A stretch of DNA of 64,000 nucleotides from positions 62,001-126,000 of the forward strand of contig JAMXJH010000002.1 of assembly GCA_026131555.1 (NCBI GenBank). The letters run 5' to 3'. This document shows positions 42,783 to 51,193 of this stretch, in pieces. The notes beneath the pieces are model-generated. The model was not told where the DNA came from, did not search any database, and saw only the letters and a program-made list of their open reading frames with translations. Numbering within the stretch: the stretch's first letter is position 1; every line of letters starts with the position of its first letter. This DNA comes from Aerococcaceae bacterium NML190073 (GTDB lineage Bacteria; Bacillota; Bacilli; Lactobacillales; Aerococcaceae). The translations under genes were made by a program, and so were the position numbers.

Positions 42783-43883
42783 ATGGGAATTATTACTTCT
42801 CCTGAAGATACTCTGATTAGTGCGATGTCATCAAAACAAGGACAAGTTAGATTGCAACATTGTGTCGGCTCGTTAGATACTGTATTTAAGAATGCTCTGA
42901 AGAAAGATCCACGATTACTGGCATATTTGTCAAGCTACCAGTATTCATACATGAAAAAAGGTCTTGTGCAGATTATGTATGATTATGATGTGACTATCAC
43001 ATATCAGGACGATTGTCCAGATTCATTAGATGATGTTGTGGTAGATTCCGGAGATTGGGATGCAACCACTATCTTGGAAAAAGGTAATCCGAAACCTATT
43101 CAACTTGTAACTGCAGATCCAAGCAAAATTGGGACAAAACTGTCTGAACAAATGGGGAAACTGTTAAGTTCTTATGAGGGTATCAACGGATGGAGTACAC
43201 AGACTAGTTCTTTTGGTAAGTTGACCGAAATGAATCTGTGTAACATAGGGTATAATTACATGATTCCCTTACCTGAATTAAGACAGTATCAGGGAAAGGC
43301 AATGTTCGCTGCAAAGAATATTTGGAAAAAAATCCTTGGCAGAGCAAAAGTTCCACAATTCGTAAAGCCTTTTCTTGCTCTCAGCTACATAACACAAGAA
43401 TGTTGTTATGACCAAAGAGCTTTTGATGAGGTGGAGAGTAATCCAGGAAAAACACCTTCAGACCCGATTCCGCATTTGGCATACGGACCATTAGTTGAAC
43501 TTCGTGGCATTTGTAGTGGCCTTGTATGGGCATTTAAAACGTTGATGGATGAGGCGAATGTTGAATGTATTTGTGTTAGCGGCTTTTTGAAAGAAGATCT
43601 AAAAACCGGACATATGTGGAATCTCGTCAAACTAGATGGCCAGTATTATCATGTTGATCCTACCTGGGGAATAAAAGGTGATGGTGTTTTTATCAGTGGT
43701 CTCTTGCAACCTGACAGTATGATGAAGACAACGCATGTTTGGGAAACTTCCGATTACCCTCAAGCACGAGGCATGAGATTTGACTATGATTACATAGAAG
43801 ATTTTCTTGTTGAAAATGGCAATGACTACCTCGATGATGGAGCCAATGAGAAATACTTTTTCCCTGACGAGATTATTGACTAA
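42783..43883 (+). CDS. Transglutaminase-like (papain-fold) cysteine protein
   Basis: 366 residues. The last 150 residues hold the triad region of the transglutaminase-like fold: Cys in LRGICSGLVWAFKTLMDEA, His in KTGHMWNLVKLDGQYYHVD and Asp in YYHVDPTWG. The first 200 residues have no recognised domain; they look alpha/beta with an acidic block (DDVVVDSGDWD). No signal peptide is seen. Proteins of this fold act as peptidases or crosslinkers. In the operon it could process a partner such as the repeat proteins or the nuclease pair, but this is only inferred from position. Confidence 0.75.
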   Translation: MGIITSPEDTLISAMSSKQGQVRLQHCVGSLDTVFKNALKKDPRLLAYLSSYQYSYMKKGLVQIMYDYDVTITYQDDCPDSLDDVVVDSGDWDATTILEKGNPKPIQLVTADPSKIGTKLSEQMGKLLSSYEGINGWSTQTSSFGKLTEMNLCNIGYNYMIPLPELRQYQGKAMFAAKNIWKKILGRAKVPQFVKPFLALSYITQECCYDQRAFDEVESNPGKTPSDPIPHLAYGPLVELRGICSGLVWAFKTLMDEANVECICVSGFLKEDLKTGHMWNLVKLDGQYYHVDPTWGIKGDGVFISGLLQPDSMMKTTHVWETSDYPQARGMRFDYDYIEDFLVENGNDYLDDGANEKYFFPDEIID

Positions 43884-43903
43884 AGGAAGGAATGTGGGTA
43901 GTG

Positions 43904-44266
43904 ATGAGCTTCATTGGTAACATAATCTGGTTTCTTGCGGGGGGCGGATTTATGGGGCTGTCTTGGTATCTTGCTGGAATATTCTGGACACTGACTATCA
44001 TTGGTATTCCTGTGGGAAAACAATGCTTCAAAATAGGAACTCTTTGCTTGTTTCCGTTCGGTAAATATGTTTTGAGTCCAGTGGGAGGCACAGGAAGTTT
44101 TCTGCTAAATCTTTTATGGATTTGCTTTACAGGTTTGCCACTGGCACTAGCCGAGATGACAATCGGTGTGAGTCTTTGTTGTACGATAGTTGGCATTCCT
44201 TTTGGGAAGCAACATTTCAAGATTGCAAGATTATCGTTGACGCCTTTTGGTTCAATGGTTGTATAA
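43904..44266 (+). CDS. YccF-family inner membrane protein
   Basis: 120 residues from ATG 43904; a GTG at 43901 or ATG 43892 are alternatives, the latter too close to the GGAAGG. Two YccF repeats: each has a hydrophobic helix then a TIIGIPVGKQCFKIG or TIVGIPFGKQHFKIA turn with a conserved GIP-x-GKQ-x-FKI motif. Four membrane segments are expected. The family function is not known. It lies after the transglutaminase-like gene; it may place part of the system at the membrane. Confidence 0.8.
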   Translation: MSFIGNIIWFLAGGGFMGLSWYLAGIFWTLTIIGIPVGKQCFKIGTLCLFPFGKYVLSPVGGTGSFLLNLLWICFTGLPLALAEMTIGVSLCCTIVGIPFGKQHFKIARLSLTPFGSMVV

Positions 44267-44288
44267 AAACGATTGGAGGTGATTCTGC

Positions 44289-44882
44289 TTGGTGAAGAAT
44301 AAAGCGACTGTTGTTGTGATGGCAATAATTAGCTTCCTGGTTATGCCGTATGCATGTAACAAAGGATTGACTAATCTATACAGAATGTGGGACACAGTCG
44401 AGAACATTAAATTAAGTGTTATGTCGGTAATGCCGTTTAACTGGTCTACATATATTGCCGATATTAGCATTGAAACGGTTCAACAAAGCTTTAATTGGTT
44501 TTTGGCTGGAATCCGTGGATTAGGCTTTGCTACAATGGTATATTGTGTTACACGGCGTGATTATGGATATGGATTTATAATCGCTGTATTAGCAGATGGA
44601 ATGTCAATTCTTAACCGTATTATTTATGGGTATGGATGGTCATTCGATAAATACGATTTGATAATTCTTGCAGTCCCTTTTGCAATGTGGCTAATATGTA
44701 TGATTGTAGGAGCAATTATTAAAGGAAAGTGGCAGATATTAATTGTTGCCATCGCCGCAATGCTCACTTACTGGGGAATTTATTTGTTCGTATATGGTCA
44801 TATGTTCTTCAATGTAAATTTGGCTATATTGTCGAGCCTGACAATACTTAGTAGCCTGGCAATGAAACAGATGGATATGTAA
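44289..44882 (+). CDS. Multi-pass membrane protein, unknown function
   Basis: 197 residues if it starts at TTG 44289 (GGAGGT with eight-base spacing); GTG 44292 is nearly as good. Hydrophobic segments lie near residues 7-25, 72-90, 95-110, 123-145, 147-172 and 175-192, so about five or six membrane helices. There are no enzymatic motifs, and I do not recognise the family. It is the last gene before a terminator-like hairpin, so it ends the chaperone-GTPase operon. Together with YccF it suggests a membrane end-point for the pathway. Confidence 0.65.
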   Translation: MVKNKATVVVMAIISFLVMPYACNKGLTNLYRMWDTVENIKLSVMSVMPFNWSTYIADISIETVQQSFNWFLAGIRGLGFATMVYCVTRRDYGYGFIIAVLADGMSILNRIIYGYGWSFDKYDLIILAVPFAMWLICMIVGAIIKGKWQILIVAIAAMLTYWGIYLFVYGHMFFNVNLAILSSLTILSSLAMKQMDM

Positions 44883-44886
44883 TGTA

Positions 44887-44918
44887 AACAGGTCTCCATT
44901 ATCTTGTGGAGATCTGTT
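44887..44918 (+). terminator. Terminator-like hairpin closing the chaperone-GTPase operon
   Basis: Twelve-base stem AACAGGTCTCCA / TGGAGATCTGTT (one G-T wobble), loop eight, followed by CTTGGTTT. The T tract is short but the stem is strong and lies four bases after the last stop. Confidence 0.65.
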
Positions 44919-45251
44919 CTTGGTTTGACTGGCATGCTATAATGAAATAATAGGTTGATATGTTCCCATGCACATAGGGGGTAGATTTGTTCCCGTGTTC
45001 TGTGGACATTCTCGGCATCGTCTCGACCCATGTTGAGACGATAGCACTGATGTCAAAACTATAGGGCTGAAAGTCGTAAAAAGTCTGAAATTAAGTGTTT
45101 TCTAGAGTTAAGATTCATTTTATCACTCTTGGGACAGATTTATAGGATTGAGATTTTGGAGTAGTTTTGTAGTAGCTTTAAAGTCTATGGTAATCAAGGA
45201 CTTGAATTTGACTGCCTGATTATTATATTTGGCGGAGGGTATATACGCTAG
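44919..45251. other. Non-coding stretch with one perfect hairpin
   Basis: No gene recognised. An eight-base perfect inverted repeat ATCGTCTC / GAGACGAT lies at 45017-45042. Short frames on both strands have no family resemblance. Possibly a decayed insertion sequence end. Confidence 0.4.
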
Positions 45252-45449
45252 AGTGGGAAATGGCTTACTAATGGATACACGGATAATCGTTTGAAGAGTA
45301 AGTTCCCGAGTTCAGAAATGATTGTTGAGAAAAATTTCAGAGTTCTTCTCACAAGAGCAAGAAAAGAAATGATTCTGCTTATTCCAGAGGATAACATCCT
45401 TGATGAAACATACCGGTATTTCATCGACATGAGTATGGAGGAGCTGTAA
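45252..45449 (+). pseudogene. C-terminal remnant of a DUF2075/UvrD-like helicase
   Basis: Open frame of 65 codons without a start, preceded by TAG (45249-45251) and ending TAA 45447-45449. The segment EKNFRVLLTRARKEMILLIP followed by DETYRYF resembles helicase motif VI (YRVLLTRAR) and the final helix of DUF2075 proteins, often linked to defence or mobile loci. Only the tail is left, so this is a gene relic. Confidence 0.55.
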
Positions 45450-45499
45450 AAAACAAAGTGAGTAGTTGAATATAATTACGATTTTACGGAGGATAACAG

Positions 45500-46108
45500 A
45501 TGATACAGTTTAGAAATAGTATTGAAAATATATCTGAATATCAAATGGGTATGCTCCCACAAGGAGCAAGAAAATTAGATACCCCTTCAACAGAAGAGAT
45601 GCTTAAAATAGCTATGCCTATTTGTATTGTAATTTGTATATTGCTCTCTGGAACAGTATTTTATAAAGTTTATACTGCTCCAAAGGTGGAAGTGTTACCT
45701 TTATTTATAGGCATTTCTTTGGGATTAGCTGGTGGAGGTGTCTTGTTGGTTGTTCATGAGTGGCTTCATGCAATTGTATATCCTAAAGAGGCAACGGTAA
45801 CTATTGCTAAAATAAAAGGAAAAATATTGTTTGTTGCCCTGGCTTCGTACCCGTTGAAGCGTAGTCGATTTATACTAATGTGTTTGTTGCCCTTTATATT
45901 GGGTATTATTCCTTATGTTTTGTTTATCTTATATGAACCGGTAAATATGTTATTGAGCGGTGTGCTATTTGGTTTGTCAGGTATGGGGATGGCATCTCCG
46001 TATCCAGATGTATTTAATACCCTGGTTGTATTAAAACAATGTAAAAAAACAGACAAGATTATGTTTTATGGAGATGATATGTACTGTATCAGTAATGATT
46101 ATAATTGA
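45500..46108 (+). CDS. DUF3267-type membrane zincin-like protein
   Basis: 202 residues. Membrane helices near 38-60, 68-90, 120-142 and 145-168. The motif VHEWLHA (HExxH, near residue 87) in the second hydrophobic segment is the zinc-binding signature of the DUF3267 putative metalloprotease group. The C-terminus has PYPDVFNTLVVLKQCK, typical of the family, where an Asp or Asn supports the zinc site. GGAGGA precedes the ATG. It lies outside the main operon between relics; the role is unknown, perhaps cleavage within the membrane. Confidence 0.8.
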   Translation: MIQFRNSIENISEYQMGMLPQGARKLDTPSTEEMLKIAMPICIVICILLSGTVFYKVYTAPKVEVLPLFIGISLGLAGGGVLLVVHEWLHAIVYPKEATVTIAKIKGKILFVALASYPLKRSRFILMCLLPFILGIIPYVLFILYEPVNMLLSGVLFGLSGMGMASPYPDVFNTLVVLKQCKKTDKIMFYGDDMYCISNDYN

Positions 46109-46552
46109 AATTCAATTACAGCTAAGGTGAAAAAATGTAATTATGAGTAGCAAACTATGTTATAACGACAGAGAGGTCTTATCGTTAAAAGGTTCGTAGA
46201 TCAGTTTCCTAGTTAAGACAATTTGACATACAAGGTGTCGTGTCAATCCATGTGGAGTGTGTCCGTTTGATATCAAGTAAAGAGAAATAGCGAAATGAGT
46301 GTATTTATGGACTATTTTGAGATTAAGAAATAGCTCACGTCTATGAATGCTCGTATTTCTTATATGAAAACATATCTACTGTAAAAACGGTTCAAAGAGC
46401 TTAGGCTACGGCTTAGATCGGGACGCACTAGGATAGGATGTTTATCTAGGCAGCAAACTCACTTTGAGTGATTTAGATGCTGTCTAATCCGAAAACTCGA
46501 CTGTTGACATTACGGTAGGCAGTGGATTAAATGTTATGGAAGGAGGGGCATT
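46109..46552. other. 444-base gap with no recognisable gene
   Basis: Mixed AT-rich sequence with many stops in all frames. One short frame near 46382-46480 (NGSKSLGYGLDRDAL) looks protein-like but is broken. No strong hairpin or repeat was seen apart from ribosome site GGAGGGG just before 46553. Confidence 0.4.
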
Positions 46553-47767
46553 ATGAGGGATTCTTTATGGATTTGGCCTGCAGCGGATATGGATTTTTGG
46601 AAAATCAATAATGAAGAGACATCCGTAAATATTAAGTGGAGTCGAAATTGTTTTGAAGATTATAAGGAACTCTCGTACCATTTCTATGAGTGTGGATATA
46701 AAACATTTACAGAGGTGATTGATAGTGGACACGACAATGTTAAATCGGATATGTGGTTCCTAACAGGTATATTTTTGTTGCGACATAGTCTTGAGCTTGG
46801 ATTGAAGTCTTTATTATGTCGGGTTTTATCCCAAAAGAGAGATATACAAGATGCATTTAAAAGCTGCTGTCATGATGTTTCTATGTTATTAAAAAAATAC
46901 TTGGATACAGAAAGAGAAAGCTTTTTGACTAATGAAGAGACTGAATGGTTGATTGAATATTTAGGGTCGTTAGAAGAAGTGGATAAAAAATCAGATATGT
47001 TCAGATTTCCATTTGAAGACGACTTCCTTTCAAAATACAGGGATAAGTTTTTAGATAATGTGGATGTTGCTAATAATTTGTTGCAAGGATTTGCATTAGT
47101 AAAGAAATGCATTGAGAAAGGAATTGTTTCTGAAGAAGATGAATTTGACCAGAGCTTAAAGCCCAAATTCTTTGTTTTTGCATCACATGGGTTTGGGAAT
47201 TGTTATTTGTGGCAAAGTATCTCAGATGAAGGCTTCCACGTCAAGGTCACTGGATATACCGAAGTGATTGATTTTATTTATAAAAATCAACAGATATCAA
47301 ACAAAGTTAAACTACATCCGCTTATTTTTATGTTTAGAAATACAATAGAGTTATGTTTGAAGAGATTATTTTATAGTAGAATCGATGATGGTGTACCGTT
47401 AAAAGTATTCTACTCCAAACGAAAAAGCCATTATATAAAAAAAGATTTATGGAAAAACGTAAAACCGGTAATGGTTAAATATGCGAATGACTCTGGTGAA
47501 GATTTCGCGATTATTGATATTGTTGAAAAGCTACTCGATGAAATAAATTCACTAGATAAAAACGGAGATAATTTTCGCTATCCTACATCATACAGTTTAG
47601 AATATCGAATTGATAACAAAAAAATGGATTTGAGTAATGTGTATACGTATCTTAAAGCAATAATAAACTTTCTTGAAAGTTGTGATTCTATGCTTGATGC
47701 AATTGTAGATTATGAAAGTGAAATGAGGGCAGAATATGAATCCGAAATGATGACAACTATGGATTGA
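46553..47767 (+). CDS. Duplicated HEPN-like domain protein
   Basis: 404 residues with two related halves. Each contains a helix with Arg followed by polar-x3-Glu-Leu: FLLRHSLELGLKSLL (about residue 75) and FMFRNTIELCLKRLF (about residue 263), then a 'FRFPFEDD / FRYPTSYS' element. The first half has the R-H pattern of HEPN-type helices; the second has R-N. HEPN proteins are often RNases in defence or toxin systems, but the full R-x4-6-H catalytic motif is not certain here. Strong GGAGGGG. Its end overlaps the reading frame before the next membrane protein. Confidence 0.5.
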   Translation: MRDSLWIWPAADMDFWKINNEETSVNIKWSRNCFEDYKELSYHFYECGYKTFTEVIDSGHDNVKSDMWFLTGIFLLRHSLELGLKSLLCRVLSQKRDIQDAFKSCCHDVSMLLKKYLDTERESFLTNEETEWLIEYLGSLEEVDKKSDMFRFPFEDDFLSKYRDKFLDNVDVANNLLQGFALVKKCIEKGIVSEEDEFDQSLKPKFFVFASHGFGNCYLWQSISDEGFHVKVTGYTEVIDFIYKNQQISNKVKLHPLIFMFRNTIELCLKRLFYSRIDDGVPLKVFYSKRKSHYIKKDLWKNVKPVMVKYANDSGEDFAIIDIVEKLLDEINSLDKNGDNFRYPTSYSLEYRIDNKKMDLSNVYTYLKAIINFLESCDSMLDAIVDYESEMRAEYESEMMTTMD

Positions 47768-47835
47768 TATTAGAATCTTTGATATTCGCAAAAATTACAA
47801 AGCCTATTATAGAAACAATAGGAGGTTCAAAAAAT

Positions 47836-49131
47836 ATGGAATACATAGGGATAGTAATTTGCGTTGTCGCAGCTATTGCGATTGTTGTGATACTTTACTT
47901 GAAAATTACAAAGCGGAACGATATTTCATCAGATGCTGGAGAAAAATTTAATGTGCCTGCTGTACAGGATGGGAATGAGCTGATTGGAGTCAATACAACC
48001 AATGAGCTAATTATCCAGATGGAGATGCTGCCAGCAGAAGTTATTGAAGATGAAACCAGATTAGTAGAAATCACGGATAGCAAGGTGCTGGCACACATAA
48101 ATAATTTGATTCCAGGATTGGCTCAGGCTTGGAATGCAGCTCATAATGCTGCACAGGCAGTTCAGGCGGTAAATGGAGAAGTATTATATCGTGCTGTGAT
48201 ACCAACTGGGGCAAAACTAACCGATTCGAAAGCAATGGAAGGAGCAGTAAGAGGATTTTATCAAGGCGCAAATGGAATCCAAGGTCATGCTAATTTAGTG
48301 GCTGTGGAGGCACAAAAAGGAACTGCAGTAGTTGCGAATACAGCGGCAGCAGCGATGGGGGTTGCATCAATGGTCGTTGGTCAGTATTACATGAACCAGA
48401 TAAATGCAGAACTTGGTGAAATCAGTGACGGTATTTCTCAGATACAGAATTTTCAAGATAATGAGTATCGTAGTAGAGTGCTTTCATTAGTGGCTCATGT
48501 AAAGAAGATTGCTGATTTTCAAACTGAAATATTGGAAAAAGATGAGTTACGCCTTTCAAAGATAGCACAACTAGATAGTTTAGAAGAAGAATGTACTCAG
48601 CTTCTCGGACAAGCAAATCTTACATTAGCAAGCTTTGCAAAGAAAACCAGTCTGAATTATGAAGAGTATGAAAAAGCATTAAGTAACACTCAAAATTGGT
48701 TTATGTATCAGAAATCATTATTGGATGTGCTTTACAAGATATCAGATTTACGATACACTTTGCATCTTGGATCTGTATCAAGAAAACAGTGCGTTGCATT
48801 ATTACCAACATACTCAAAACAAGTAAGTGATACACAAGAACGTCTTAGTGCATGGCATGATGGAACAACACAACGTTTAGGAGTTGAAACAGATGAAATT
48901 CGAAGAAAGAGAGCAGGATTTGATGGTGTAATTCATTTCTTACCGGGACTCTTTAATGATGATTTCAATTTCCGTTCAATTGAAAAGAAAACAGCAAAAA
49001 TGATTATTGCACAGGCATCTGGTCATGAATCATTATATGTGGTGGATACATCAGAGCTATATGCGGAAGATGTTCAACTAATTTCAAAAGATGGAAAGAT
49101 TTATTACCTTCCTGAAAGTAAAGTAGAATAA
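47836..49131 (+). CDS. Membrane-anchored coiled-coil protein
   Basis: 431 residues from ATG 47836 (AGGAGG, nine bases upstream); an earlier in-frame ATG at 47764 has no ribosome site. One N-terminal membrane helix (IGIVICVVAAIAIVVILYLK), a short linker, an Ala-rich region (about 105-200, including VVANTAAAAMGVASMVVG), then a long coiled coil (about 205-300) and a C-terminal beta domain (SLYVVDTSELYAEDVQLISK). No catalytic motif. It follows the HEPN-like gene by 68 bases, so the two may be a membrane sensor and effector, inferred by position only. Confidence 0.65.
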   Translation: MEYIGIVICVVAAIAIVVILYLKITKRNDISSDAGEKFNVPAVQDGNELIGVNTTNELIIQMEMLPAEVIEDETRLVEITDSKVLAHINNLIPGLAQAWNAAHNAAQAVQAVNGEVLYRAVIPTGAKLTDSKAMEGAVRGFYQGANGIQGHANLVAVEAQKGTAVVANTAAAAMGVASMVVGQYYMNQINAELGEISDGISQIQNFQDNEYRSRVLSLVAHVKKIADFQTEILEKDELRLSKIAQLDSLEEECTQLLGQANLTLASFAKKTSLNYEEYEKALSNTQNWFMYQKSLLDVLYKISDLRYTLHLGSVSRKQCVALLPTYSKQVSDTQERLSAWHDGTTQRLGVETDEIRRKRAGFDGVIHFLPGLFNDDFNFRSIEKKTAKMIIAQASGHESLYVVDTSELYAEDVQLISKDGKIYYLPESKVE

Positions 49132-49174
49132 CTAAAATTAGCCCTCTCAACCATCATGGATAGGAGGGGTTTGT

Positions 49175-49445
49175 GCGTCTATGCGTATCTTTCAACATCG
49201 ACATTGAGTCGGGATTTCAATTCTACGGTGCAGTGAGTTGGTCAGATTGTGATTTGCTTAAGCCTGTATTTTACAAGGGTTTCATCAAACTCCTTAAGGT
49301 CAGAAGATTGGTCTTTGATGAAATCATGTAATTCAGTGATACGTTGCAACTGTTCATCAAGCTGTACGGTGTCCATTGAAGCTTGTTGGCGCTGTTCTCT
49401 TAGTGCGAAAATCTGGTCGAAAATCTCAATATGGCTTGCTTTTTA
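49175..49445 (-). pseudogene. C-terminal relic of a large serine recombinase
   Basis: On the minus strand the sequence reads HIEIFDQIFALREQRQQASM, later DQSSDLKEFDETLVKYRLKQ, ITI and stop, then after the stop VELKSRLNVDVER. This matches the coiled coil and final 'FDE-LV-R-LI-KITV ... VEFKSGLEIEV' of Clostridia serine recombinases, with damage. The rest of the gene is gone. It shows that another recombinase cassette once sat here. Confidence 0.65.
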
Positions 49446-49917
49446 TGACCGGAAGAGTTTCTTGCCCCCGTGTCTATCTGTCAGGATCTCTTATAATCCT
49501 AATTTCAATTCAACCGACGTTCACCTAAAAAGAATATAATTTTTATACTAGCACTTTACAGGTGCTCATCAAATTCAACAAGATTAGCTGTGACTTCTTC
49601 GAAACAAATAGTAGCGTCATTTATAGCCCATTTAGCAAGAAAGAAAGTCTTAATGATTAGGGATAAACGTGTGAAATACCAACTTAAATATTGCTGTTGA
49701 TGCCATTTCCGTCGTTTGTAAATAGACAAATTCCCCTTTACATCCTAAACTAATAAAAATGCTAATGTTCAAAACCTCTTCGAATTACATATTATCACTC
49801 TAGGAAATGTCTAAAACCTTTATGAATTGCACGTTGTCACTAGTGGAAACGTTCAAAACCTCAATGTATTAGACTTTGGAGATGTTGTAACACTTCAAAG
49901 TCTTTTTGACTAATGAA
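49446..49917. other. Non-coding, decayed sequence left of IS200 element
   Basis: AT-rich with stops in all frames. Partly repeated phrases 'CAAAACCT...GAATTACATATTATCACTC' and 'AAAACCT...GAATTGCACGTTGTCACT' at about 49769-49850 suggest an old tandem duplication. No gene seen. Confidence 0.4.
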
Positions 49918-50578
49918 AACCACCAGCTGAGCTGTGGTTCAAAAGAGTTTTAGCGTTGTATAAAAAAATCCTCTCAGAGTGATAGACTAAAGTAGGGTTT
50001 CCGACCACTAAAGCCATCACAAAGGAGGCGTGCCTCATGAGAGAGGATACCAGTCGTTTAGCACATACAACATGGTATTGTAAGTATCATATCGTATTTG
50101 CACCGAAGTATCGCAGACAAATCGTTTATGGCAAATACAAGAAAAGTATCGGAGTCATTTTAAGGTAATTATGCGAAAGAAAAGGTGTAGAAATATTAGA
50201 AGCCAATGCGTGCAGTAATCATATTCACATGTTGGTAAGGATACCTCCAAAATTAAGTGTTTCGGTCTTTATGGGGTATCTCAAAGGGAAAAGCAGTTTA
50301 ATGATATTTGACCGATATACCAATTTGAAGTACCGATACGGGACCAAAAATTTTGGTGTAGAGGGTATGATGCGGATACAGTAGGAAAAACCACAAAGAA
50401 AATCCCAGAATATGTACGCAATCAATTAATCGAAGATAAGCAAACGGAGCAATTGAGCTTGTTTGAAGAATATGATCCGTTTACGGGGGAGAAGAATAGA
50501 AAATGATTTTTTAAAATCAGCGGGTAAAAGTGGAGCAAGCGGGAAACCCGTTCAGCGAGCCTTTAGGCTAGGGCTGGA
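49918..50578 (+). mobile_element. IS200/IS605-family element (degenerate)
   Basis: Left subterminal hairpin AACCAC(C)AGC-TGA-GCTGTGGTT at 49918-49939, a decayed tnpA gene, and right hairpins (GCGGG/CCCGT near 50539-50551 and AGCCT/AGGCT at 50558-50569). No accessory tnpB is present, so IS200-like. The right boundary is approximate and lies inside a resolvase relic. Confidence 0.75.
50037..50506 (+). pseudogene. tnpA: IS200-type Y1 transposase TnpA, inactivated
   Basis: Starts ATG 50037: MREDTSRLAHTTWYCKYHIV and FAPKYRRQIVYGKY are the usual IS200 opening. The frame stops at about 50166. It continues in broken form with LCERKGVEILEANACSNHIH (the catalytic HUH region, with HIH) and PPKLSVSVFMGYLKGKSSLM, ending DPFTGEKNRK at TGA 50504-50506. 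At least one stop or frameshift near 50166 and another near 50380 (expected tyrosine region) inactivate it. Intact homologues are about 155 residues. Confidence 0.85.
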
Positions 50579-50839
50579 ATTTGTAGTTGTCCAATAAACT
50601 CTAGGATGTCATTATAGTTTCTACCTAACTTGTCTAGTGATGTGATAACAAACTCACCTTCTTCTCTAGCAAATTGGAGTAATTTATGAAGTTCTTTGCG
50701 TCGAAGATTTTTGCCACGTACTTGCTCACTAAAGCTCTTTTCAACACCTGCCTGTTCCATAAGTTGAAATTGCCTAGCTAAATTCGGACTTTTTGAAGAT
50801 GCTCTAATATATCCGTTTTTTGATATGTGTTTTTGCCAT
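50563..50839 (-). pseudogene. Resolvase/invertase-type serine recombinase, truncated by the IS200 element
   Basis: Minus strand. From about 50839: MAKTHIKK, then after a one-base slip in an A run, NGYIRASSKSPNLARQFQLM, EQAGVEKSFSEQVRGKNLRR and VITSLDKLGRNYNDILEFIG. This is the N-terminal two thirds of a Tn3/Pin-type resolvase (catalytic Ser in RASSKS). The last residues (IPALA) come from the IS right end, so the insertion removed the C-terminal DNA-binding part. Confidence 0.75.
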
Positions 50840-50936
50840 TTTCCCTGCCAGAAGAACTTGAATAATTGTTAGAGCGCATATAGAATGGAGTTTGTAGGTC
50901 AAAAGTAATTTTAGAGTGGGAATAATAGAAAAACAC

Positions 50937-50964
50937 CCCTAATCCGCATTGGATTAGGGTTTTT
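50937..50964. terminator. Bidirectional terminator
   Basis: Nine-base perfect stem CCCTAATCC / GGATTAGGG, loop GCATT, T5 on one side and an A-rich run on the other. It can end transcription from both directions, including the DeoR-type gene to its right. The stretch 50965-51193 holds no gene. Confidence 0.8.
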
Positions 50965-51193
50965 ACATTAGAGTGACCTTTCAAGGATTCCATTCTGTAC
51001 TGCGTAGAACTAAGTTCGTTTTACTGCAATTTAATACGTTTGTTGTATTAAAACATAAACTGTAATCTCCCGTTTCAATTCATCAAGTGATTTGAGTTGT
51101 GATAAAACATTTTTGACTTTAAGGCACATCAGAAAGGCTCTATCATTCTGTTTCCAGAACAATTCGTAAGACGTATTTCTTGCTCAACAAATT

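Noticed and set aside
44919-45060. Possible insertion sequence end with 8-bp hairpin
   Set aside because: No transposase resemblance or matching second end was found.
46382-46480. Protein-like stretch NGSKSLGYGLDRDAL
   Set aside because: Interrupted by stops and without start or ribosome site; no family recognised.
49974-49998. Possible third copy of the recombinase-cassette repeat (TCAGAGTGATAGACTA)
   Set aside because: Only about 16 bases match, with a four-base gap, and it lies in the IS200 left end; the match may be chance.
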